A stretch of DNA of 41,308 nt, taken from contig CAMBEJ010000031.1 of NCBI GenBank assembly GCA_945865375.1, forward strand, positions 1-41,308. Reading direction: 5' to 3'. The position numbers were made by a program, and so were the translations under genes. Below, one piece after another: positions 24,978 to 32,701 of this stretch (within the stretch, counting starts at the first letter, position 1; every line of letters begins with the position of its first letter). Below the pieces are notes generated by a model that worked only from the letters and a program-made list of their open reading frames with translations, made no database searches and was not told the origin of the DNA. This stretch comes from Akkermansia muciniphila (GTDB lineage: Bacteria > Verrucomicrobiota > Verrucomicrobiia > Limisphaerales > F1-80-MAGS106).

Positions 24978-27900
24978 ATGAATACCCTCCCTGCACGACG
25001 GCCTCTCGGGTGCCTGATCCTGGCCGCTGCAGTGGCCGTTGGTGTCGTCACCAGCCATGCCGGATTTCTCGAAAATCCGAGCTTTGAATCCAATTACAAC
25101 GAAAGTTTTCCGCACTACAGCGGGATCGATGGGTGGACTGGCGGCAGCGGTGTCAACGAAGACGCGGGTCCGTTTCACAACGCTGGGACGGCGATTCCGG
25201 ACCAAATCCGCGCGGCCTTCATCCAAGGATCTGATAAATCGCTATCGCAGGAGATTTCCGGACTGAAACCCGGAAAGCGTTACTGGGTTCAGTTTTTTTA
25301 CGACGCGCGTAACTGCTGTGGCGGCTCGATCAACCTGGCCACCAAATTCAACGACACTCAGCTCGATAACATCGTCAACATCAAGCCCGCGCTAAACCCG
25401 AGGGAATACCGGTTTCGAAGCGTGGAGTTCACCCCAACCGCGGATTTAGGAACGCTCGCCTTCGCCACGACTGGCGACGGCGGCGACGCCACCGTCGTGA
25501 TGGACTCGGTGACGGTCGTGCAACGGGACGAGGGGAACGTGATGCTTGCCAACCCCAGTTTTGAAATGAGTGGCGATGTCGCTGATCCGGGGACGGTCGC
25601 AGCCCTGGGAGGCTGGAGCCTCAACGGGACGGTTGGAGTGAGCGGCACCGACAACGGCACCGTCCCCGACCAGGATCACGTAGCCTTCCTTTCGGACGCG
25701 AGTTCGATCACGCAAAAGGCGCTTACGCTTGTCTCCGGCAAACCGTATCAGCTCACGATTGCGTACAACGCCAGAACGGGTTCCAAACCCCATATCCAGA
25801 TCAAGATCGGGGGCGCCGTCGCCTTCGAAGAAGATGTCAGCGCGGTGGGAGCCGCCAACCCATTTAAGACAAAGACGGTGACCTTCACGGCAACCGATCT
25901 CACGGCGGAAATCAGCATTGTGCAAACCAAGGCGGGTGCTGTGTTGCTCGTGGACGACGTGAAGCTCGCAGGCGACACGTCCAAGCCACTGCCTCCCCTG
26001 ACCGTCGCCCCCGCGTCCGCAGAATTGATCGTGGGAGAGCAGATCACGGTGACGATCGATGTCCCGAGCGAACTGTTGGTCAGCAAATCCGCCGACATCG
26101 TTCTCCAGACCAGCGCGGCGGGTGTGGCTCGTTTTGTGGATGCGTCCGGCGCGCTCGTGTCACAAACAGTGGTGCATTTCGGCAAGGGCGGCACCAACGC
26201 GAAGTCGTTCTTGGTCCAAGGCATAGGCCGGGGCAGCGCGGTGGTTCAGATCGTCGATGCCGGGGTGTTAAAGGTGGGGAACCAATTCAGCGCCACCGTC
26301 GTGGGCGCGCTCCTGAAGAATCCCAGCTTCGAGAGCACGCCGGTGCCGGCGGGCGTTGGCTATGGTGAGATTTCGGGCTGGACGGGCGGTTCCGGCATCA
26401 ATTCGCCGCCCGGCCCGTTTAGCGACAACGGGATCGTCCCGGATCGCAAGCAAGTCGGTTTCATCCAGGGCACCAAGGCGCTGTCACAAACTTTGCGAGG
26501 GCTTGTTCCGGGGAAGAATTATTGGCTTCAATTCTACTACAACGCACGCAATGCCTCCGCTGGCTCCAGCATCGATCTGGTCGTGAGCGTGGCTGACAAA
26601 GAGGTTGCCAATCTCCCCGGCATCCTGGCTGTTGGCGAGAGCACCCCCTATCACTTCCATCACATCGCGTTCGTGGCGGCGGCCGACACGGCGTTGCTGA
26701 AGTTTGCGACGGTGGCACACGGCGACGCGACGCTGTTGCTGGATGGCATCACAATCACCCAGCGAGATCCAGGCCAGATCGTGATCCAGAATCCCAGCTT
26801 CGAGGCGAGCGGCAGCCTCTATCCGTTTCCCGGCTATGTGCAGCCGGCGTTTCAAGCGGGCTGGGACATCACCGGGGGTCACGGTATCAACATCGATGGC
26901 GCTGGTCCTTTCACCGACAATGGTCGCGCGGGCGATCAGGATCTCGTTCTGTTCCTGCAGGGCAACAATGCGTCCGCCAGCCAAACTTTGACAGGCCTGG
27001 CGAGCGGCAAGAAATACATCGTCGGATTCCTCGTCAACGGGCGCCGGTGTTGCGGCCCCGAGGAGAGTTCCTACAGCGTTTCATTTGACGATGCGGAGTT
27101 GGGGAACGAAACCTTTGCTCCGGTGGACGCGGCAAATCCATACCTCGTCCGGCAGTCCACGTTCACCGCCGCGGGCAACGAGGGAATTTTGAAATTCACC
27201 CATACAACTTCCGCCGGCGATCACACGCTCCTCCTCGACAACGTCGTCGTAGTTCCAGAGTTGGGATCCGCTCCTTTCGTCCTCTTTCAGCCAGCTCCCG
27301 TCACCGTCGAAGTGGGTGAGAGCGCCAGCCTCTTTGTCGGCGCAGTGGGCGCAGGCACCCTGAGCTATCAATGGAGGAAGGGCGGAGCCTCCATTGCGGG
27401 AAAAACGGCGAACACACTGATCCTGGACAGCGTGACGGCGGCGATGGGTGGGGAGTATTCCGTGGACGTGAAAAACGCCAGCGGCAGCGTCACGAGCAAG
27501 ACCGTTTTCGTGACCGTGCTCGAGCCGATTGCAGGCGCTTTTGACACCGGTGTTGATGACAAAGGCTTGGTGCTCGCGGATGCTGCGGTGGACACCCACT
27601 ATGTTCTGATTCAGAATGCTGATTCCGCCGCGTCGCAGAAGGCATTCGTCGAGGACGGATCGAAGTGGCCGATCGTGGCGGGGCCGTGGGTTGCCAACAG
27701 CGAGCTGTCAAAATGGATCGGGCCGAGGATCGATCCGGGCACGGAAAATCCTCTGAACGGTCCCGCAAGCGGGGATTACGTCTATCGGCTGAGGCTGGAC
27801 CTGAGCGGCTACGATGCGGACTCGGTGGTGTTGTCCGGCGGTTGGGCTTCAGACAACTCGGTGGAGCTTCTCATCAACGGGACTGGCACAGGGCAAAAGC

Positions 27901-28277
27901 AGGCCGGATTCGGCGGGCTGGCGACGTTCCGGATTGGCAACGTGTTCAAGCCCGGCGTCAACGACATCAGCTTCAAGGTGGCCAACGGCGACTCTTCGGG
28001 CGGCCCGACGGGCCTGCGCGTGGAAGGATTACGCGCTGTAGGCGCGAAGGGCGGTTCACAGTTGCCCGTGACAGGCCCGACGCTCGCTGTGACGCGCAGC
28101 GGGGCGACCCTGATCCTCGCGTGGCCCTCGCCCTCCACGGGCTTCGTAATGGAGAGTGCGACTTCCGTAACGGGCCCCTGGGCACCAGGGAATGGGACCC
28201 CGGTAACGACTGGCAACCTCCAATCCCTAACCCTTCCCTCCACCGACAAAACGAGGTTCTACCGGCTCCGGAAGTAA
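24978..28277 (+). CDS. Large secreted protein with four NPSFE (CBM/DUF642-like) modules and an Ig domain
   Basis: A 1099-residue exported protein. The signal peptide is MNTLPARRPLGCLILAAAVAVGVVTSHA. Four galactose-binding-like modules follow, each opening with NPSFE, at about residues 31, 192, 445 and 603. Modules 1, 3 and 4 also share a G(I/F)xGWTGGSGxN-like stretch, QxLxGLxPGKxYxVxFxxNAR and a late LLLDxVxV strand. A Big-like Ig domain (about 337-440) splits modules 2 and 3. An I-set Ig domain (about 768-850, LSYQWRKGGASIAG), a further beta domain (about 855-1030, WASDNSVELLINGTGTG) and a C-terminal module ending TRFYRLRK complete it. It likely binds polysaccharide at the cell surface; no catalytic domain is seen. 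The start ATG has only weak upstream purines. Confidence 0.87.
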   Translation: MNTLPARRPLGCLILAAAVAVGVVTSHAGFLENPSFESNYNESFPHYSGIDGWTGGSGVNEDAGPFHNAGTAIPDQIRAAFIQGSDKSLSQEISGLKPGKRYWVQFFYDARNCCGGSINLATKFNDTQLDNIVNIKPALNPREYRFRSVEFTPTADLGTLAFATTGDGGDATVVMDSVTVVQRDEGNVMLANPSFEMSGDVADPGTVAALGGWSLNGTVGVSGTDNGTVPDQDHVAFLSDASSITQKALTLVSGKPYQLTIAYNARTGSKPHIQIKIGGAVAFEEDVSAVGAANPFKTKTVTFTATDLTAEISIVQTKAGAVLLVDDVKLAGDTSKPLPPLTVAPASAELIVGEQITVTIDVPSELLVSKSADIVLQTSAAGVARFVDASGALVSQTVVHFGKGGTNAKSFLVQGIGRGSAVVQIVDAGVLKVGNQFSATVVGALLKNPSFESTPVPAGVGYGEISGWTGGSGINSPPGPFSDNGIVPDRKQVGFIQGTKALSQTLRGLVPGKNYWLQFYYNARNASAGSSIDLVVSVADKEVANLPGILAVGESTPYHFHHIAFVAAADTALLKFATVAHGDATLLLDGITITQRDPGQIVIQNPSFEASGSLYPFPGYVQPAFQAGWDITGGHGINIDGAGPFTDNGRAGDQDLVLFLQGNNASASQTLTGLASGKKYIVGFLVNGRRCCGPEESSYSVSFDDAELGNETFAPVDAANPYLVRQSTFTAAGNEGILKFTHTTSAGDHTLLLDNVVVVPELGSAPFVLFQPAPVTVEVGESASLFVGAVGAGTLSYQWRKGGASIAGKTANTLILDSVTAAMGGEYSVDVKNASGSVTSKTVFVTVLEPIAGAFDTGVDDKGLVLADAAVDTHYVLIQNADSAASQKAFVEDGSKWPIVAGPWVANSELSKWIGPRIDPGTENPLNGPASGDYVYRLRLDLSGYDADSVVLSGGWASDNSVELLINGTGTGQKQAGFGGLATFRIGNVFKPGVNDISFKVANGDSSGGPTGLRVEGLRAVGAKGGSQLPVTGPTLAVTRSGATLILAWPSPSTGFVMESATSVTGPWAPGNGTPVTTGNLQSLTLPSTDKTRFYRLRK

Positions 28278-28657
28278 ATCCAGACAGGGTGGGTAATTTG
28301 TGGAGTCCAGCCTCAGACCTCTGCAAAAGCGGCTGAAATCGTGATGTCATTGCGCCACTCCAATTCTTCCGTGCTTCGCAATCGTCATCTTACTCGTGAT
28401 CGCAATCCTCGGGTGTTGCCCTTGAAATAGAGGGGTGGATTACGATTGCGATTACGATTAGGATTACGATTAGGGTAGGGGATTGGAGGGGAGCCTGGGA
28501 GTCAGAGTCTCCAAGAACCGGCAGACATGGAGGTCCACCCCACGTATTGTGCTTCGGGCGCTTGGACTCTTTTTCACAGGATGTGTCGAAACTTATTGGA
28601 AATCCGCGTGTTCCCAACTAATACTGGGATTAATGCATACATCCATCGAGGAACACC
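28278..28657. other. Intergenic region with opposed hexamer arrays, before the moxR operon
   Basis: This 380-base gap contains a GATTAC-type hexamer array (28438-28473) and, upstream on the opposite strand, a degenerate version of it (28375-28409). The promoter of the eight-gene run should lie in the last 150 bases, but no clear -35/-10 pair is visible. GAGGAA at 28648-28653 is a good ribosome binding site for the first gene. Small frames here (for example on the minus strand across the hexamers) encode low-complexity peptides and are not believable genes. Confidence 0.6.
28438..28473. repeat. Hexamer tandem repeat, six GATT(A/G)(C/G) units
   Basis: Six consecutive units: GATTAC, GATTGC, GATTAC, GATTAG, GATTAC, GATTAG. 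On the complementary strand, 28375-28409 reads GATTGC GATCAC GAGTAA GATGAC GATTGC, a degenerate array in the opposite orientation. The two could fold on each other. Hexamer units keep reading frames open in both directions, which explains the spurious V/I-rich frames across them. Confidence 0.8.
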
Positions 28658-29692
28658 ATGGCCTTTGCGACCCAATTGGCAGAAGCACCGAAGGGCGATC
28701 CCATCAATGTTGAGGCGATCGAGAGACTCGCGCGGCAGCGCGACGCGCTGTTGGAGCAGCTAGGTCGGGTCATCATCGGCCAGCGTGAGGTTATTGACAA
28801 TGTGCTGCTCACGATCTTCTGCGGCGGCCACGGCCTCGTCGTGGGTGTTCCTGGCTTGGCCAAGACGCTGTTGGTCCGAACCTTGGGACGCGCGCTCGAT
28901 CTTTCCTTCAGCCGCGTCCAGTTCACCCCCGATCTGATGCCATCCGATATCACCGGAACGGAGATCATCGAGGAGGATCCCGCGACCGGAAAACGGCGGC
29001 TGGAATTTCTGCCCGGGCCGATTTTTGCGAACTTGGTTCTTGCCGACGAGATCAACCGAACTCCGCCGAAGACGCAGGCGGCGATGTTGCAGACCATGCA
29101 GGAGTATGAGGTGAGCATCGGTTCGAAAACCCATGCATTGCCGAGACCGTTTCACGTTTTTGCGACCCAGAACCCGATTGAGATGGAAGGCACCTACGTG
29201 CTGCCCGAGGCTCAGGCGGACCGGTTTATGTTCAGCATTTATTGCGGATATCCCACCCATGCCGAAGAGGAGAGGTTGGTGCGCAACACGACGGGGACCG
29301 ACGTGCCGCAACTGGAGCCGGTTTTGACCGGAAGCGAGCTCATCGAGATTCAAAAGTTGGTCCGCTCGATGCCGGCATCGGATGAGGTGCTGAAATACGC
29401 CGTCCGGTTGGTGTCTCACACCCGGCCCGAGGATTCCGAGGCACCGTCGTTCATCAAAGAATACGTGCGTTGGGGAGCCAGTCCCAGGGCGTCGCAATAT
29501 CTGATCTTGGGTGCCAAGGCGCGGGCGGCCGTCAGCGGAAAGCTATGCGCGGATTATGAAGGGGTTCGGTCGGTGGCCACTCAGGTTCTGCGGCACCGCG
29601 TCCTGACAAACTTTAATGCGCGCGCCCAAAAAGTCACCGTAAACGACCTCATTGACAGGCTGCTGAAGGAGGTTGTCCCTGGGGGGCGTTGA
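28658..29692 (+). CDS. MoxR-family AAA+ ATPase
   Basis: A 344-residue cytoplasmic ATPase. Walker A is GVPGLAKT (near residue 65) and Walker B is LVLADEINR. The MoxR-specific stretch FATQNPIEMEGTYVLPEAQADRF contains sensor 1 and the Arg finger region, and the C-terminal lid holds WGASPRASQYLILGAKA. MoxR proteins act with vWA-domain partners as chaperones that activate or load cofactors into enzymes; known pairs include MoxR with methanol dehydrogenase, CoxD/CoxE, NorQ/NorD and RavA/ViaA. It is first in a packed run of eight genes, with a clear ribosome binding site GAGGAA ending five bases before ATG. The next gene starts 12 bases after its stop, and GAGGAG overlaps the stop codon. Confidence 0.95.
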   Translation: MAFATQLAEAPKGDPINVEAIERLARQRDALLEQLGRVIIGQREVIDNVLLTIFCGGHGLVVGVPGLAKTLLVRTLGRALDLSFSRVQFTPDLMPSDITGTEIIEEDPATGKRRLEFLPGPIFANLVLADEINRTPPKTQAAMLQTMQEYEVSIGSKTHALPRPFHVFATQNPIEMEGTYVLPEAQADRFMFSIYCGYPTHAEEERLVRNTTGTDVPQLEPVLTGSELIEIQKLVRSMPASDEVLKYAVRLVSHTRPEDSEAPSFIKEYVRWGASPRASQYLILGAKARAAVSGKLCADYEGVRSVATQVLRHRVLTNFNARAQKVTVNDLIDRLLKEVVPGGR

Positions 29693-29704
29693 GGAGCCAT
29701 CACG

Positions 29705-30592
29705 ATGCCGTCGAGTTTTGCCATCCATTCCTCCTTACTGGCTGCCGTGGACGACTTGTCCCTCGTGGCCAAGGCGGTTGTGGAGGGCTTTTTCGACGGC
29801 CTACACCGAAGCCCTTTCCTGGGTTACAGCTCGGAGTTTTCGGCTTATCGACCTTATGCCAAGGGAGATAATTTGAGGCACATTGACTGGAAGGTCTGGG
29901 GGCGGACAGACGAGTTTTATGTCAAGCAATATGAGGATGACACGAACCTCCGTTGTTTCATTTTTCTCGACACCAGCGCCTCCATGGATTTCGGAGCGGG
30001 AGATACCAATAAGTTCCGGTACGCCCGCGTGCTGGCAGCCGTTTTATCATTTCTGATGGTTCGGCAGCACGACGCTCCTGGGCTGATCGTTTTTGGAGCC
30101 GAGTCCAAGCAGGCGGTGCCCGCCCTGGCCGCGCGGCACCAAGCGGACGAGATTTTTCAACTCCTGACCGAGGCTCGGGCTGGCGGGCGGACCTTGGTGG
30201 ACGCGCCACTCTTGCAACTGGCTCAAACGATCACGCGTCGCGGGTTGACGGTGATTCTCTCCGATTTCTTCACCTCAGAGGAGGCGTGTTCCGATTTATT
30301 GCGGCAGTTGTATGGCCAGGGGCAGGAGGTTTTGGTGTTCCACATTCTGGCGCCCGAGGAACTGGATCTGCCCTACCAAGGCCAATTCATCATGGAGGAC
30401 AGTGAGACGGGCGAGGAGGTGGCTGTTCATGCCGATGGTTTTCGCGAGGAATACCGCAGGCAATTGAGCGACTTTTGCGACCGTGTGCGCAAGGAGTGCC
30501 TGCGGTTGGAAATCGATTATGTCCCACTCAGAACGGATGCGCGACTGGATGTCGCGCTCATGGCTTATCTGGAGAAAAGATCAGCCTTCTGA
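29705..30592 (+). CDS. DUF58 / vWA-like protein (MoxR partner)
   Basis: A 295-residue protein. The DUF58 signature is at about residues 45-82 (EFSAYRPYAKGDNLRHIDWKVWGRTDEFYVKQ). The vWA metal site follows as LDTSASMDFG near residue 88, an intact DxSxS MIDAS. A later ILSDFFTSEEA is the matching strand and loop. No membrane segment is evident. DUF58 proteins nearly always follow moxR and are thought to carry substrates or adaptors to the ATPase. The C-terminus ends LDVALMAYLEKRSAF. The next gene begins at once (GTG 30593 or ATG 30596), which implies translational coupling. Confidence 0.93.
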   Translation: MPSSFAIHSSLLAAVDDLSLVAKAVVEGFFDGLHRSPFLGYSSEFSAYRPYAKGDNLRHIDWKVWGRTDEFYVKQYEDDTNLRCFIFLDTSASMDFGAGDTNKFRYARVLAAVLSFLMVRQHDAPGLIVFGAESKQAVPALAARHQADEIFQLLTEARAGGRTLVDAPLLQLAQTITRRGLTVILSDFFTSEEACSDLLRQLYGQGQEVLVFHILAPEELDLPYQGQFIMEDSETGEEVAVHADGFREEYRRQLSDFCDRVRKECLRLEIDYVPLRTDARLDVALMAYLEKRSAF

Positions 30593-30595
30593 GTG

Positions 30596-32701
30596 ATGTT
30601 CCCAACCTTTGCGAACGCGGCGTTGTTGTTTGGGTTGGCGGGGTTGAGCATTCCCGTCCTGATCCACCTCCTTTTACGCCAAAAGAGCCAGCGGCTGAGG
30701 TTTAGTACCATTCGATTTTTCGTTCAAAAGGATGAGCCATCCAGCCGCAAACGCAAGCTGCGAAACCTGTTGCTGTTGATGGCCCGGTTGGTCCTGTTCG
30801 CGTTGGTCGTTCTGGCGTTTTCGCGCCCCTACATCCGGGGTGGAAAATCCGATCCGGCAGCGAGAAAGCCGCAACAAATTGTGCTGGTCGTCGACGCTTC
30901 GGCCTCCATGCAGGCCATTGGGTCCGCAGGCTCGCAGTGGGCGCTCGCGAAGGCGCTGGGAGGGCAGGTCCTCTCTGGTTTGCAATCGGGCGATCGTGCG
31001 GCGTTGATCCGTTGTTCATCCCAGACCGAAGTGGCGTCCGCCTTCGCGCCACCTTCCGTGGCCGCGCGGGCGCTCGGGGATCTTCGTCCGACCTTTGGGG
31101 CCGGCGACCTCGCTGAAGGACTGCGGCAGGCGCTCAAGTTGCTGGCAACGTCCGATCCGGCCTTTGTTTCGTCGATTTATATCCTCAGCGACCTGCAAAA
31201 AACCAGCTGTCAGAATCTCACGGTTTGCCCCTTGCCTCAAGAAGTCTCCGTCCATGTCATGGATCTCGGCGAACGTTATGTTCCAAACATTGCGGTGACT
31301 GGGTTGCAGGTCGAGGCGCTCGCGCGGTCCGGGCCCCATGCGCAGATCACGAGCTGGTCGGATGACACTCAAACAGGGATCAAAACGGTGTTGAAAATCG
31401 ATGGCAAAGAATTTCCTTCGGCTTCTGTGAGCCTGGCTCCGGGCGGCACCACAAATCTTTCGTTAACTGTTCCAGCGCTGGCACCCGGGTGGCACTCGGT
31501 GGAGTTTGGAATACATTCGAAGGATGGGTTCGCCGCCGATGAGACTCGTTTTCAGACTGTGTTTGTCCCGGTGCCGTTGCGTGTCCTTGTCGTCGAGACC
31601 CGGAAGCCCTCGAAAGTGTTTCAGGAGGAAAGCTTTTTCATCGTGACCGCCCTCGACCCATCGTTTGGCAGCGCCGAGCCGGGCTTGAGGCGTTTCGCGA
31701 TCGAAAAGGCGGATGCGAACTCATGGGTGCCGAGCCTCCAGCCGATGGGAGGGCGGTCTGGTTTCGACTTCGTGGTGATCCCTGGGTTGAAGCAACCGTC
31801 TGCGGCGGAGGCAGCGGCCCTGGTTTCTTATCTGCAAACGGGCGGTGGCGTCATGTTATTTCTGGGCGAATCGGTGAGTGCGAATCGTTACAACAACGAA
31901 TGGCGCGAGTTACTGCCTGCTCGGCTGGGGAATCACGAAGGGGTTGCGGAGAACGATCCAGCCTGGCATCTTGGCGAATACGATAAAGCCGCATGGGTGT
32001 TCAGCGCTTTCCAGCAGCCTCACAGCGGGAATTTGAGCCTTGCCGAGTTCACGCGCCGGTTCACTCTGACACCTCACGCGGGGAGCTCTGTCCTGGCGGC
32101 GTTCGATGATGGGATGCCGTTCATTCTGGAGCGGAAAGTGGGCCGTGGAAAGATTTTGCTCGTGAATACATCCTCTGACAGCGCCTGGACTGACTGGCCA
32201 AAGCACAAAACCTTCGTGCCTTGGTTGCACACCGCGGGATACTCCCTGGCCGGACGCAGCGCGGGTCAAGAGCAGGCTTTGGCGGCTTCCTTCGTCAGCG
32301 GAAGTGAGACGGATATGGAACTGGGGGACGCTTCCGCCAAAAAGGAATTTAAATTGTCGCGATTTGACGGCAAGAAATCAGCGGTGACTTCGGATGCGGA
32401 AGGCCGGATTCGTGACGTGCCTCTGGAGGTGCCCGGGATTTATTCTTTGCACGAAAGTTCCGGGCGCGAGATTCGCCGATTCGCTGTCAATTGTCCGGTG
32501 CAGGAATCAGACCTGGCTGGCTTTGCGCCGCTGGATTTTGAGCGGCAGATGACTCGCACGAGCGAGCCGGTCCACCCTGTTCAGGTGGCGGGCCTCTTCG
32601 CGGATTCCAAGCAAGCCGTGGAGTCTTGGCGGTACCTGTTGTTCGGCGCTTTAGCCCTGCTGTTGATCGAACCCTTGGTGGCCAATCGAACGTTGGCTTG
32701 A
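30596..32701 (+). CDS. BatA-like membrane protein with N-terminal aerotolerance domain and vWA domain
   Basis: About 701 residues. The N-terminus has the BatA_N pattern: a helix (NAALLFGLAGLSIPVLIHLLL), then RQKSQRLRFSTIRFF, a basic loop, and a second helix (LLLLMARLVLFALVVLAFSRPYI). The vWA domain carries VLVVDASASMQAIG near residue 98 with an intact MIDAS. The middle holds Ig-like strands and a GATase-like region (about 350-520, GFDFVVIPGLKQPSAAEAAALVSYLQTGGGVMLFLGE). A C-terminal helix (YLLFGALALLLIEPLVA) anchors it again, so most of the chain is probably periplasmic. I favour ATG 30596; a GTG one codon earlier is possible. It lies in the MoxR/DUF58 operon as in many Planctomycetes and Verrucomicrobia. 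Confidence 0.9.
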   Translation: MFPTFANAALLFGLAGLSIPVLIHLLLRQKSQRLRFSTIRFFVQKDEPSSRKRKLRNLLLLMARLVLFALVVLAFSRPYIRGGKSDPAARKPQQIVLVVDASASMQAIGSAGSQWALAKALGGQVLSGLQSGDRAALIRCSSQTEVASAFAPPSVAARALGDLRPTFGAGDLAEGLRQALKLLATSDPAFVSSIYILSDLQKTSCQNLTVCPLPQEVSVHVMDLGERYVPNIAVTGLQVEALARSGPHAQITSWSDDTQTGIKTVLKIDGKEFPSASVSLAPGGTTNLSLTVPALAPGWHSVEFGIHSKDGFAADETRFQTVFVPVPLRVLVVETRKPSKVFQEESFFIVTALDPSFGSAEPGLRRFAIEKADANSWVPSLQPMGGRSGFDFVVIPGLKQPSAAEAAALVSYLQTGGGVMLFLGESVSANRYNNEWRELLPARLGNHEGVAENDPAWHLGEYDKAAWVFSAFQQPHSGNLSLAEFTRRFTLTPHAGSSVLAAFDDGMPFILERKVGRGKILLVNTSSDSAWTDWPKHKTFVPWLHTAGYSLAGRSAGQEQALAASFVSGSETDMELGDASAKKEFKLSRFDGKKSAVTSDAEGRIRDVPLEVPGIYSLHESSGREIRRFAVNCPVQESDLAGFAPLDFERQMTRTSEPVHPVQVAGLFADSKQAVESWRYLLFGALALLLIEPLVANRTLA

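Noticed and set aside
28438-28473. CRISPR-like array
   Set aside because: The units are contiguous hexamers without spacers, and there are no cas genes.
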